A stretch of DNA of 64,000 nucleotides, from positions 2,480,001-2,544,000 of the forward strand of contig NZ_CP195105.1 in assembly GCF_051175565.1 (NCBI RefSeq). The letters are read 5' to 3'. Below are positions 1 through 8,263 of this stretch, one piece after another; the first letter of the stretch is position 1; every line of letters starts with the position of its first letter. The stretch is from Daejeonia sp002484105 (GTDB taxonomy: Bacteria > Bacteroidota > Bacteroidia > Flavobacteriales > Weeksellaceae). The position numbers and the translations under genes are program-made. The notes under the pieces were generated by a model, which made no database searches, was not told the DNA's origin, and saw only the letters and a program-made list of their open reading frames with translations.

Positions 1-614
1 GTCTGTTTGTCGGATTTTTTCTTCCGGGCGACAGCCTTCTGTTTGTTTCGGGAATCTATGCCCAGGAAATGGTAGCCAATACCTTCGGCTCTACTGGCAG
101 CGATTTTCTGGATACCGCAGTACTGGCAACCTGTGTGGCCATTGCTGCCGTAATAGGGAATGAAGTGGGGTATTATTTCGGCTACAAAACAGGACCTGCA
201 CTCTACAAAAAGAAGGACACCTTCCTCTTCAAGAAAAAATACCTGTATCAGGCACACGATTTTTTTGAATCCCATGGTCCGCTGGCCGTGATTATGGCGC
301 GTTTCCTGCCGATTGTCAGAACCTTCACCCCCATTGTTGCCGGGATCGTGAAAATGAACAAAATCAAATTTTTCCGGGATAATGTAATTGGAGCCTTTCT
401 TTGGTCATATATGCTGATTTTTGCCGGACATTACCTGAACGAAATCTTCAAAAATGAATTTGGAATCGATCTTAAGAGACATCTGGAAATGATCATTATC
501 GTGATTGTGCTGATCACGACGCTGCCCATCATCATCAAATTTTTCTTTGGAAAAAAAGACACCACAAAATACGAACAACTGGACGATGACAGTGATTTCA
601 AACATACGCTTTAA
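1..614 (+). CDS. DedA family membrane protein (5' end outside window)
   Basis: The frame is open from base 3, and the reading from there gives a GFFLPGDSLLF stretch, the N-terminal signature of DedA/SNARE-associated proteins. The first ATG (base 69) is therefore internal and the true start lies before the window. Later come a G-x-x-x-G-Y-x-x-G region (NEVGYYFGYKTGP), the R-F-L-P-I-V-R-T-F-x-P motif typical of the family, and a C-terminal hydrophobic helix before a charged tail. DedA proteins are inner-membrane proteins linked to lipid carrier flipping and envelope homeostasis; this exact role is inferred from family. It ends 17 bp before idi and may be co-transcribed with it. Confidence 0.85.
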   Translation, partial: LFVGFFLPGDSLLFVSGIYAQEMVANTFGSTGSDFLDTAVLATCVAIAAVIGNEVGYYFGYKTGPALYKKKDTFLFKKKYLYQAHDFFESHGPLAVIMARFLPIVRTFTPIVAGIVKMNKIKFFRDNVIGAFLWSYMLIFAGHYLNEIFKNEFGIDLKRHLEMIIIVIVLITTLPIIIKFFFGKKDTTKYEQLDDDSDFKHTL

Positions 615-631
615 CGAGACTTTTCTGCATC

Positions 632-1141
632 ATGAGTGAATATGTAGTTTTGGTGAACGAACAGGACGAACCGGCCGGGCTGATGGAAAAAATGCAGGCC
701 CACGAAAACGGAATCCTGCACCGTGCCTTTTCAGTTTTTCTCTTCAACCGCAAAGGAGAAATGCTGTTGCAGAAAAGAGCCGCTTCCAAATACCACTCTC
801 CCAGCCAGTGGACCAATGCCGTATGCTCGCATCCACGCGACGGAGAAACCTACCGCCAGGCAGCACTGCGCCGCCTTCAGGAAGAACTGGGAATAAAGGC
901 CGATATTGAAGAAAAATTTCATTTCATCTATAAAGCCGAGGTGGGCCACCACTTGTGGGAACACGAACTTGACCACGTCTTCACCGGAATATACGAAGGA
1001 CCCTTCCGTCCGGATACCTGCGAAGTTTCGGAGGTGCGGTACATCACCATGCATGAACTGGAAAAAGAGCTTGCCGCACATCCGGAAAATTTCACCGAAT
1101 GGTTTAAGATTATTCTCAGCGAATACCAGCAGCACTTATAA
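632..1141 (+). CDS. idi: Isopentenyl-diphosphate delta-isomerase, type 1
   Basis: Nudix-fold enzyme that interconverts isopentenyl and dimethylallyl diphosphate in the cytoplasm for isoprenoid and menaquinone synthesis. At 169 aa it matches the usual bacterial type 1 length. Visible are the catalytic cysteine in TNAVCSHP, a Nudix-like helix (ALRRLQEELGI) and the HELDHVF segment that carries the metal-binding and catalytic glutamate. The ATG at 632 gives the expected N-terminus beginning SEYVVLVNEQDEPAG. It lies 17 bp after the DedA gene and 9 bp before a methyltransferase, which suggests a short operon. Confidence 0.93.
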   Translation: MSEYVVLVNEQDEPAGLMEKMQAHENGILHRAFSVFLFNRKGEMLLQKRAASKYHSPSQWTNAVCSHPRDGETYRQAALRRLQEELGIKADIEEKFHFIYKAEVGHHLWEHELDHVFTGIYEGPFRPDTCEVSEVRYITMHELEKELAAHPENFTEWFKIILSEYQQHL

Positions 1142-1150
1142 AAAAACAGC

Positions 1151-1894
1151 ATGGATTTTTCAGAACGTTTTTCAGGGAAAGCACAGGACTATATCCGCTA
1201 CCGTCCGAAATATCCTGCAGCCATGAGATATCTTCTGATCCTTGAAACCGGACTGCTGCCGACGGATTGCGTCGCAGACATTGGTTCGGGAACGGGCATT
1301 TCTTCGGAAATTTTTACCGAAAACGGAAACACCGTATATGCCGTAGAGCCCAATGATGATATGAGGAATGCTGCTGAAATGCTTTTCCGAGATGAACCAA
1401 AATTTATCAGTATCAAAGGTTCGGCAGAACATACCACTCTGGCAGACAAAAGCATTGATCTGGTTTTTGCAGGAACTGCCTTTCATTGGTTTGATATTCC
1501 TGAAACCCGGAAAGAATTCAACCGTATTCTCAAAAACGACGGCCATATCGTCATTTCCTGGAATCACCGCGATCTGGAATCACCGCTGCAAAAGAAACTG
1601 GAAGAAATCTTCGGGCGACATCTTGAAAAAATAAAAAAGGCAGAAAACCAAAAAGAAGGCGAAAGTATAAAAGAATTCTTTGGAGACCAGGAATTTAAGC
1701 ATACAATTCTGAAAAACACACAGCAGTTTACCTTTCCTGAACTGATGGGAAGAATGCGTTCCTCTTCTTATTTTCCGCCAAAACAGGATGCACTGTACAA
1801 CATTCTCGAAACGGAAATTGCAGAAGTCTTCAGCACATTCGAGCATAACGGTAAAATCAACTTTAATTATAAAACCCATATTTACTGGGTATAA
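1151..1894 (+). CDS. Class I SAM-dependent methyltransferase
   Basis: 247-aa protein with a Rossmann-type SAM site: motif I reads VADIGSGTGISSEIF, followed by an acidic residue at the end of the next strand (YAVEPNDDM), then a DLVFAGTAFHWF post-motif. The HWF-type loop and the N-terminal F-x-x-x-A-x-x-Y-x-x-Y-R-P-x-Y-P are common in the Methyltransf_11 group. The substrate cannot be told from sequence. It sits 9 bp after idi and 18 bp before gcvT, so it is probably part of the same transcription unit. Confidence 0.8.
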   Translation: MDFSERFSGKAQDYIRYRPKYPAAMRYLLILETGLLPTDCVADIGSGTGISSEIFTENGNTVYAVEPNDDMRNAAEMLFRDEPKFISIKGSAEHTTLADKSIDLVFAGTAFHWFDIPETRKEFNRILKNDGHIVISWNHRDLESPLQKKLEEIFGRHLEKIKKAENQKEGESIKEFFGDQEFKHTILKNTQQFTFPELMGRMRSSSYFPPKQDALYNILETEIAEVFSTFEHNGKINFNYKTHIYWV

Positions 1895-1912
1895 CCCCAA
1901 ATATCAGTACAC

Positions 1913-3004
1913 ATGAAAAGAACTTCACTTTACGACCAGCATACCGCTTTGGGAGCCAAAATAGTGCCTTTTGCAGGATTCGAGATGCCGGTACAGTATT
2001 CCGGTGTTACGGAAGAGCATTTTGCCGTCCGCGAAAAAGCCGGGCTTTTTGATGTTTCGCACATGGGGCAGTTCGTTATCGAAGGTAAAGACGCTCCAGA
2101 ACTGCTGCAATATGTCACTTCTAACGATATCAGCACGCTGGAAGACGGGAAGGCACAATATACGTGTATGCCCAACGGGAAAGGCGGTATTGTGGACGAC
2201 CTTATTGTCTACAAACTTGCTGATGAAAAATATTTTGTCGTAGTAAACGCTTCCAATATTGAGAAAGACTGGGAACACATCTCCAGTTACAATAAAAAAT
2301 ACGGTGCACAGATGACCAATATTTCGGATGACACGTCACTTCTTGCCATCCAGGGACCAAAAGCTCAGAAAATTCTCCAGAAACTTACGGATACGGATCT
2401 TTCTGCTATTCCATATTATCATTTTACACTGGGAAGCATCGATGGAATCGCAAATGTCATCATTTCCAACACCGGATATACAGGAAGTGGCGGCTTTGAA
2501 ATTTATTTTCCTAATCCTTATGCCGTGCAGCTTTGGAACAAAATTCTGGATACAGGAAAAGAAGAAGGCATCCTTCCCTGCGGGCTTGCTGCCCGAGACA
2601 CCCTGCGCCTGGAAAAAGGCTTCTGCCTGTATGGAAATGATATTGACGATACCACTTCTCCTCTGGAAGCCGGCCTGGGCTGGATCACCAAGTTGAGCAA
2701 AGGAGATTTTGTGGATTCGGAATTTTTGAAAAAGCAGAAAGAAGAAGGAATCAGCAGAAAACTGGTCGGTTTTGAACTTCAGGAGAAAGGCGTTCCGAGA
2801 CATGGCTACGAAGTAGTGGATCGCGAAGGAAACCAAATCGGAGAAGTAACCTCCGGCACGATGAGTCCCATGAAAAAAACAGGAATCGGGCTGGCATATA
2901 TTGATCACCCCCACTTCTCAACCGGTTCGGAAATTTTCATACGTGTCCGCAACAAAGATATCCCTGCAAAAGTGGTGAAACTACCTTTTGTATCATCTTT
3001 CTAA
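1913..3004 (+). CDS. gcvT: Glycine cleavage system aminomethyltransferase (T protein)
   Basis: Transfers the methylene group from the aminomethyl-lipoyl H protein to tetrahydrofolate, releasing ammonia, in cytosolic glycine breakdown. The 363-aa length is normal for bacterial GcvT. Diagnostic stretches are the N-terminal T-x-L-Y-D-x-H, FAGFEMPVQYSG, the GLFDVSHMGQF region with the aspartate needed for folate chemistry, the NTGYTGSGGFEIY motif and LEAGLGW near the C-terminal barrel. No other glycine cleavage genes are adjacent. A strong hairpin terminator follows at 3040. Confidence 0.96.
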   Translation: MKRTSLYDQHTALGAKIVPFAGFEMPVQYSGVTEEHFAVREKAGLFDVSHMGQFVIEGKDAPELLQYVTSNDISTLEDGKAQYTCMPNGKGGIVDDLIVYKLADEKYFVVVNASNIEKDWEHISSYNKKYGAQMTNISDDTSLLAIQGPKAQKILQKLTDTDLSAIPYYHFTLGSIDGIANVIISNTGYTGSGGFEIYFPNPYAVQLWNKILDTGKEEGILPCGLAARDTLRLEKGFCLYGNDIDDTTSPLEAGLGWITKLSKGDFVDSEFLKKQKEEGISRKLVGFELQEKGVPRHGYEVVDREGNQIGEVTSGTMSPMKKTGIGLAYIDHPHFSTGSEIFIRVRNKDIPAKVVKLPFVSSF

Positions 3005-3039
3005 AAACTACACTGAATTTTTTTTCTGTGATCAATGGG

Positions 3040-3075
3040 CTTTGTCAAGGTTTTGCACCTTGACAAAGTTTTTTT
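3040..3075 (+). terminator. Rho-independent terminator after gcvT
   Basis: A perfect 12-bp stem (CTTTGTCAAGGT pairing with ACCTTGACAAAG) with a 5-nt loop is followed by a run of seven T. It ends the rightward gcvT operon just before the leftward isochorismatase gene. Confidence 0.85.
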
Positions 3076-3116
3076 AGCATACAAACCGTTTGATAACTGT
3101 CTGTGTGATGCATGCA

Positions 3117-3653
3117 TTACTTGATCAGTTTTGAAACGGCACGGAAATTTTCGTTCTCACAGGTTTTGAGGAGTTCGAAAAGAGCCATTTCGGTGCCGGT
3201 AATACATCCACCCCTTTCTTTGATTTTTTCTATTCCCAGGCGGCGGTTTTCTTTTGTCCGCGAAGATACCGCATCAGTAACGACATTCACCTGATATCCT
3301 GCATCGATGAGATCTGCAGCCGTCTGATATACGCAGATATGGGTTTCAATCCCGGTCATCAGGATATTTCGGCGTTGATGTTCTTCAAGGCGGGTTCGGA
3401 AAACATCATTTCGGTATGCACTGAAAGACATTTTGGAAACAGGCTGTATATCCTTCAGCAGTTCTGCTATTTCCGGGACGGTAGGCCCAAGTTTTTCAGG
3501 GTTCTGCTCCAGCCATAATACTGGAATTCCCAGCAGACGGCAGCCGCTCACGAGACGGCAAATATTTTTGATTGTTTTTTCGGATTCGTCAATAATCTCT
3601 GCCAGTTTTCCCTGTACGTCAATCAGTACCAGCTGTGTATCTTCAATATTCAT
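3117..3653 (-). CDS. Isochorismatase-family hydrolase
   Basis: 178-aa cysteine hydrolase of the isochorismatase/nicotinamidase fold. The triad is visible: Asp in VLIDVQGKL (about residue 12), Lys about residue 74 (VSKMSF) and Cys about residue 107 in GIETHICVYQ, with the GIETH cis-peptide region before it. The small size and lack of a lid resemble the YcaC-like group, whose substrates are mostly unknown. Read leftward, it lies 15 bp downstream of the ArsC-like gene, suggesting joint expression. Confidence 0.85.
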   Translation of the reverse strand: MNIEDTQLVLIDVQGKLAEIIDESEKTIKNICRLVSGCRLLGIPVLWLEQNPEKLGPTVPEIAELLKDIQPVSKMSFSAYRNDVFRTRLEEHQRRNILMTGIETHICVYQTAADLIDAGYQVNVVTDAVSSRTKENRRLGIEKIKERGGCITGTEMALFELLKTCENENFRAVSKLIK

Positions 3654-3668
3654 TGTCAGTATATTCGT

Positions 3669-4022
3669 TCATTTTACGTGCAGAAAAGCATTCAATTTCT
3701 CAAGGTTTGCCCTCTCATTTCCGATAAAGATATGATTCCCATCAACAAAAACCGGACGTTTCAGGAAACTGTAATGTTCCAGTAAAAGTTTTTTAAAATC
3801 ACTTTCTGAGAGCGATTTTACATCAAGTCCACGTTCTCTGATCTGCATGGAACGTTTGTTGAAAAGAGCCTCATAAGATCCTGACAACCTGTGCAGATCA
3901 TCAAGTTCCTGTTCCGTGACGGGCTGCGAACTGATCTCCTGAACATCACACCCCGTGAGATCCAGTGGCTGCATAATCCTTTTGCAGGTATTGCAGGTCT
4001 TCAGAAAGAATACTTTTTTCAT
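3669..4022 (-). CDS. ArsC/Spx-family thioredoxin-fold protein
   Basis: 117-aa small protein with a thioredoxin fold of the ArsC/Spx/YffB family. An N-terminal CNTCKR (C-x-x-C) follows the first strand, and the FLKRPVF segment near residue 88 holds the family's conserved R-P (cis-proline). Members are arsenate reductases, the transcription regulator Spx or uncharacterised reductases. The C-x-x-C resembles Spx-type switches, but no other evidence separates them. It is first in a leftward pair with the isochorismatase gene. Confidence 0.82.
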   Translation of the reverse strand: MKKVFFLKTCNTCKRIMQPLDLTGCDVQEISSQPVTEQELDDLHRLSGSYEALFNKRSMQIRERGLDVKSLSESDFKKLLLEHYSFLKRPVFVDGNHIFIGNERANLEKLNAFLHVK

Positions 4023-4089
4023 TACCCAAATTTACGGGAAATCTATATGTTTTGAAAATTAATGATATCTTTATTTCAAATTAAAACAG

Positions 4090-4554
4090 ATGCAGAACCA
4101 GACAACTTTTCAGTTTATCTCAGAGCCGGGAGATGTGAATTATGGGGGCAATGTACATGGTGGCAGTGTGATGAAATGGATAGACCAGGCGGGCTATGCC
4201 TGTGCCAGCTCGTGGAGTTCCAGCTATTGTGTTACCGTATATGTCGGAGGCATACGCTTTATTTCTCCCATCAAAATCGGACATATTGTAAAAGTAGAAG
4301 CCGAAGTCATCTATACCGGCCGTACGAGCATGCATATTGCCATCAATGTTTTTTCGAGGAACATCAAACGCAGGGATTTTGAGAAGAAAACACACTGCAT
4401 CATTGTTTTTGTAGCCGTAGATGATGAAGGCGAACCGGTGGAAGTACCAAAATTCACCCCACAGACCGAAAGAGAAAAGCAGATGGAACAATATGCCAAA
4501 AAACTGATGGCACTCCGCACCAATATTGAAGACGAGATGAAACCTTTTTTGTAA
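4090..4554 (+). CDS. Acyl-CoA thioesterase, hotdog fold
   Basis: 154-aa hotdog protein of the acyl-CoA hydrolase (YciA/BFIT-like) family, which cleaves acyl-CoA thioesters. The sequence has the helix-start motif NVHGGSVMKWIDQAGYACA, where the conserved Asn, Gly and Asp of this family sit, then VGGIRFISPIKIGHIVKVEAEV and a C-terminal FVAVDDEGEPVEVP strand pair. The start at 4090 follows an AT-rich leader. It diverges from the ArsC-like gene and is followed by a small terminator at 4623. Confidence 0.88.
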   Translation: MQNQTTFQFISEPGDVNYGGNVHGGSVMKWIDQAGYACASSWSSSYCVTVYVGGIRFISPIKIGHIVKVEAEVIYTGRTSMHIAINVFSRNIKRRDFEKKTHCIIVFVAVDDEGEPVEVPKFTPQTEREKQMEQYAKKLMALRTNIEDEMKPFL

Positions 4555-4622
4555 GATCCTGATTTTTGGTCAAGGCAGCGATCCGGGATTCTAATAATTT
4601 AGTCTTTTACAGTGTGATGGTT

Positions 4623-4643
4623 CGACTCCTTCGGAGTCGTTTT
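4623..4643 (+). terminator. Probable terminator after the thioesterase gene
   Basis: CGACTCC and GGAGTCG form a perfect 7-bp stem with a 3-nt loop, followed by TTTT. The rest of 4555-4900 holds no convincing gene; it contains this hairpin and the rny terminator on the other strand. Confidence 0.6.
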
Positions 4644-4846
4644 GCTTCTTCATGATTATTTTCTATAGTAATATAGGACCTCTTCAAGGTCGCCTTATAT
4701 GACGTTTCAACAGACTTTTTATTTGCGGCAGATTGCTTTCCTAAAATTCTACATCATTCAAAAAACAAATTTCATATTCTCTTTGCCAAGAATTTCAAAT
4801 AAATCATGAGGAGATATACTCCACGAAATCATCCTATTGCTGTAAC

Positions 4847-4873
4847 AAAAAAGCGGCAACTTTACGTTACCGC
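4847..4873 (-). terminator. Rho-independent terminator of rny
   Basis: On the minus strand GCGGTAAC pairs with GTTGCCGC (one G:T) around a short loop and is followed by TTTTTT. It lies about 28 bp after the rny stop codon. Confidence 0.75.
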
Positions 4874-4900
4874 CTACATTTTTCTGATATTCGAATGGGT

Positions 4901-6469
4901 TTATCTTGCAATATTGACGGCTCTTGTTTCGCGGATAACGGTAACTTTCACCTGTCCCGGATAGGTCAGTTCGTTCTGAATTTTTTCAGAAATATCATAA
5001 GAAAGCTGAGCCGACTGTTCGTCGTTTACTTTTCCGCTTTCCACCATTACGCGCAACTCGCGTCCTGCCTGGATGGCATAGGCACTTGATACTCCGTCAA
5101 AACTAAGGGCTGCAGCTTCAAGATCTTTCAGACGCTGGATATAGGATTCCAGAACCTGTCTTCTGGCCCCCGGTCTTGCTCCGGAAATAGCATCAGCCAC
5201 CTGAACAATTGGTGAAAGCAGGGAGGTCATTTCAATTTCATCATGGTGGGCACCAATGGCATTCACTACTTCAGGATTTTCTCCGTATTTTTCTGCCCAC
5301 TGCATACCGAGGAGTGCGTGTGGCAGTTCGGATTCCTGTTCTGGCACTTTACCGATATCATGCAGCAGTCCGGCACGTTTGGCAAGTTTTACGTTCAGCC
5401 CGAGTTCGGCGGCCATTGTTGCGGCAATATTGGCTACTTCGCGTGAGTGCTGCAACAGGTTCTGCCCATAGGAGGAACGGTACTTCATTCGGCCAACAAT
5501 CTTGACGAGTTCCGGGTGAAGGCCATGAATTCCGAGGTCGATAATGGTTCTTTTTCCCACTTCGATAATTTCTTCTTCAATCTGCTTTCTTGTTTTGTCC
5601 ACCACTTCTTCAATTCGTGCAGGATGGATTCTTCCGTCGGTAACGAGTCTGTGAAGGGAAAGCCTGGCAATCTCCCTGCGCACGGGGTCAAAGCAGGAAA
5701 GCAAGATGGCTTCCGGTGTGTCATCGACAATAATTTCGACGCCGGTTGCCGCTTCCAGAGCCCGGATGTTACGTCCTTCTCTACCGATAATACGTCCTTT
5801 CACCTCGTCCGATTCGATATTGAATACAGAAACGGAATTTTCTATTGCCTGTTCGGTTCCGATACGCTGGATGGTCTGGATGACGATTTTCCTTGCTTCG
5901 TTCTTCGCATTCAGCTGAGCTTCTTCCATTATGGTTTGGATCTGTGCCTGGGCTCTTGTTTTCGCTTCGGCTTTCAGGGACTCCACCAGTTCGGCTTTGG
6001 CTTCATCTGCAGAGTAGTTGGCGATTTTTTCCAGCATCTCCACTTTCTGTGCGGTGACGGCGTCCAGTTCAGACTGTTTTCTTTCTATAATCTCATTTTT
6101 TTTGGAATAGTCTGCAATCTGCCGGTCAAGTTCTTTTTCCAGTTTACCGGTTTTGCTCAGTTCATCGTTCAGTTTCTGTTCTTTTTCTTTGATTCTTTTT
6201 TCAACTTCCTGCATTTTCTTTTCTCTTGCCTGGATGTCTGCATCGTGCTGGCTTTTGAGTTCGAGAAATTTTTCCTTCGCCTGGAGTTGTTTTTCCTTTT
6301 TAATGGATTCGGCCTGTACGGAAGCTTTTTCTACCAGGTTTTCAGCGTTTTTCTTTGCATCTTCTATAATAAATTTTGCTTTGGAGTTGAGGGAGCTTTT
6401 CGAGAAAAGCAGCGCTGCAAGAGCACCCACGACCAGGCAAATAATGCCTGCAATTATTGTTGTTGTCAT
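4901..6469 (-). CDS. rny: Ribonuclease Y
   Basis: Membrane-anchored endoribonuclease that starts mRNA decay. The 522-aa protein shows every RNase Y part in order: an N-terminal membrane helix (about residues 4-24), a long charged coiled coil (about 30-190), a KH RNA-binding domain around GRIIGREGRNIRALE, an HD-domain phosphohydrolase site with LLHDIGKV, and a C-terminal domain ending in TYPGQVKVTVIRETRA. The order zapA then rny, both leftward, is common in Flavobacteriia. An 11-bp tandem repeat and a candidate 6S RNA lie between them. Confidence 0.96.
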   Translation of the reverse strand: MTTTIIAGIICLVVGALAALLFSKSSLNSKAKFIIEDAKKNAENLVEKASVQAESIKKEKQLQAKEKFLELKSQHDADIQAREKKMQEVEKRIKEKEQKLNDELSKTGKLEKELDRQIADYSKKNEIIERKQSELDAVTAQKVEMLEKIANYSADEAKAELVESLKAEAKTRAQAQIQTIMEEAQLNAKNEARKIVIQTIQRIGTEQAIENSVSVFNIESDEVKGRIIGREGRNIRALEAATGVEIIVDDTPEAILLSCFDPVRREIARLSLHRLVTDGRIHPARIEEVVDKTRKQIEEEIIEVGKRTIIDLGIHGLHPELVKIVGRMKYRSSYGQNLLQHSREVANIAATMAAELGLNVKLAKRAGLLHDIGKVPEQESELPHALLGMQWAEKYGENPEVVNAIGAHHDEIEMTSLLSPIVQVADAISGARPGARRQVLESYIQRLKDLEAAALSFDGVSSAYAIQAGRELRVMVESGKVNDEQSAQLSYDISEKIQNELTYPGQVKVTVIRETRAVNIAR

Positions 6470-6483
6470 ATATATTTAAATGT

Positions 6484-6520
6484 TTTTTTTATCATTTTTT
6501 TATCATTTTTTTATCATTTT
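6484..6520. repeat. Short tandem repeat upstream of rny
   Basis: Three copies of an 11-bp unit, ATCATTTTTTT, occupy the leader just upstream of the rny start. The long T/A runs could affect promoter geometry or vary in copy number by slippage; no function is proven. Confidence 0.7.
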
Positions 6521-6559
6521 CTATTGTATAAAACACAAAAAACCTACAACAGTTCTTAA

Positions 6560-6685
6560 GATTGAGAGTAAACTCCTAATCAACACGATTTGGACTGATT
6601 TTCATCTTCTGTAATCCGCGCAGAGCGGCACGCCATCGGATGAACTTTTGCCCGGCAGTAGCTTAGCGTTGAGTTTACCTTTAAT
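6560..6685 (-). ncRNA. ssrS: Candidate 6S-like RNA (ssrS) between zapA and rny
   Basis: The 240-bp gap has no credible ORF but its minus strand folds into one long interrupted hairpin. GTAACTC-type ends pair at 6671-6678 with 6568-6575 (8 bp, GTAAACTC with GAGTTTAC); AACGC then pairs with GTGTT, TTCATC with GATGAA, and CCGC with GCGG at the tip. A rod of about 110 nt with a large central bulge, located next to zapA, fits 6S RNA, which binds RNA polymerase holoenzyme. Linkage of 6S RNA to zapA is known in Proteobacteria; its presence here is inference from fold and place. Confidence 0.5.
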
Positions 6686-6725
6686 GTGTTAGAACTATTG
6701 TAGGTAGCTTTATAACAAAAATATG

Positions 6726-7007
6726 CTATTCTTCTTCTATCAGGTTGCTGATCTTCCCAATCCTGTCCAGGGTTGCTGTCAGCTGTCTGTCGTAACTGAG
6801 ATGGAATACTTCGGCGCTTGCCCCAAGTTTGAGGGCACACATGGCCAACGCATCCTGCTTGTCTTTTACGTCAAAACTGGCTTCAAAATCTTTAATCATC
6901 TGCTCGATCTGCCTGCCTACTTTTCTTAAAGTTTCCTCTTCATCAGCAGGTACGTTAAGCGGATAGGTACGTCCAGCGATATTAATCGTGATCCTCCTTA
7001 CTTCCAT
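6726..7007 (-). CDS. zapA: Cell division protein ZapA
   Basis: 93-aa FtsZ-ring regulator that bundles FtsZ filaments at mid-cell. It has the typical globular start (ITINIAGRTYPLNVPADEEETLRKVGRQI) and a C-terminal helix rich in Leu and Ala (DALAMCALKLGASAE). Its start codon overlaps the stop of the upstream coiled-coil gene as TAATG, so the two are translationally coupled. Confidence 0.9.
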   Translation of the reverse strand: MEVRRITINIAGRTYPLNVPADEEETLRKVGRQIEQMIKDFEASFDVKDKQDALAMCALKLGASAEVFHLSYDRQLTATLDRIGKISNLIEEE

Positions 7008-7324
7008 TACAAACCGTTATTCCTCAATTGGGTAATACAGAAATCCACTTCTTTGATGAGCCTGTTGATATGGTTTTTCATCAGTCTGTTGTGATCTGGA
7101 TTCCCCGATATTGATGCCTGAAGTTTTATATTTTTATTCTGTTCTGCCAGTTCCTGATTTTGCTGTCGCCCGAGCTCATATTTCAGCTTCATCTGCTCCA
7201 GTTCCCCTGCCAGCTCTCTGTATTTCTCCTGAAGTTCCTGAAAATCCTTTTTGTATTTCAGGATTTTTTTTTCGAGCAGTACAAAATGGTCTTCCAGTTC
7301 TTTGATCATGTCAGGGGGTATCAT
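7007..7324 (-). CDS. Coiled-coil protein coupled to zapA
   Basis: 105-aa protein predicted to be almost entirely helical, with heptad-like spacing of Leu/Ile from about residue 8 to 75 and no signal peptide. Its stop overlaps the zapA start by one base. The position and coiled coil suggest a ZapA/FtsZ-associated helper, comparable in kind to ZapB, but no sequence family is recognised with certainty. Confidence 0.75.
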   Translation of the reverse strand: MIPPDMIKELEDHFVLLEKKILKYKKDFQELQEKYRELAGELEQMKLKYELGRQQNQELAEQNKNIKLQASISGNPDHNRLMKNHINRLIKEVDFCITQLRNNGL

Positions 7325-7453
7325 TCTAACCTATGCAAAAATATAAAAAATTAAATTGAACCGGCAATTATTTATTCAAATATTTAACATCCCTAATGAA
7401 AAAGAGAAGCACCCAAAGCACTTCTCACTGATTTTTATGGAGTTAAGATTTTC

Positions 7454-8260
7454 CTATTCGAATTTCAGGACGAGCATCCAGGCACGTGTCTGTGCCGACG
7501 AAATTCCTGCTGCCCAGTATGGAGGTGTAGCGGCGTTGTCCCTTACCATTTCGTTGTTGGTAAAGAATGTACCGCGGATGGCAGGTGTCAGTTTGAAGCG
7601 CTGGAAATAGAGCTGTATACCAGCCTCCACACTCCAACCAAAATTATGCGTCGTGGTGCGGAAAATCTCCTGCTGGTTATCGTCTTCAGACTTTTCGTTA
7701 CTCTGCAGGTTGACGAGATAGTTGATTCCCGCAGCCACATACGGGCGGGAGTTGTACCAGCGGTCGCCATGCACTTCCAGAAGCAGCGGAATATCAATAT
7801 AGGTGGACTTTACCGAACGTTTTTTGTCTGCCTCGGTAAGTTCTTTTGGAGTGAAGGGATCTCCCACATATACCGGATAAGACTTGGTGAGATCATAACC
7901 GTTTGCATACGCATCGTTACTCTGCGTATTAAACGTGAGGTCTCTCTGTACGAATTGCAATGCAGGCTCCAAGCGGAGGTCGAATGTTTCGTTGAGGCGA
8001 AGCCTTCCGATGAGACCAGCTCCGAAACTGGCGGAAGATCTGGAAGAAATCAGATTCTGTTTTCCGTCAGTACTCATGCCGTAATGCGGATCCAGCACCA
8101 GCTTGTAGTCGAAATTATTGGCGACGAGATAAAATCCCCAGCTGAGTTTCCGCTGATCGAAATCTTCCATATTGTCCATCCTGTCGCGTGTCCGGAACTG
8201 TGCCTGCAGCAGCGCTGTTCCGAAGAGCCATGCGAGGATGATGTTGGTTTTCTTTGCCAT
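7454..8260 (-). CDS. porT: PorT-family outer membrane beta-barrel protein
   Basis: 268 aa with a signal peptide ending at about ALLQAQ, then alternating beta strands with aromatic ends, including the early RKLSWGFYLVANNFDYKL segment. This start and the location directly after a menaquinone methyltransferase gene are typical of PorT/SprT of the flavobacterial type IX secretion and gliding system. The gene follows menG by 3 bp, so it is in its operon. The T9SS role is inferred from similarity and synteny. Confidence 0.8.
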   Translation of the reverse strand: MAKKTNIILAWLFGTALLQAQFRTRDRMDNMEDFDQRKLSWGFYLVANNFDYKLVLDPHYGMSTDGKQNLISSRSSASFGAGLIGRLRLNETFDLRLEPALQFVQRDLTFNTQSNDAYANGYDLTKSYPVYVGDPFTPKELTEADKKRSVKSTYIDIPLLLEVHGDRWYNSRPYVAAGINYLVNLQSNEKSEDDNQQEIFRTTTHNFGWSVEAGIQLYFQRFKLTPAIRGTFFTNNEMVRDNAATPPYWAAGISSAQTRAWMLVLKFE

Positions 8261-8263
8261 ACG

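Noticed and set aside
4600..4645. GGTTCGACTCC resembles a tRNA T-arm
   Set aside because: The bases form a simple 7-bp terminator-like hairpin; no acceptor, D or anticodon stems can be drawn around it.
5447..6559. Long open frame opposite rny
   Set aside because: It mirrors the rny coding sequence in antisense, is rich in Phe and Cys without motif, and rny itself has complete domains.
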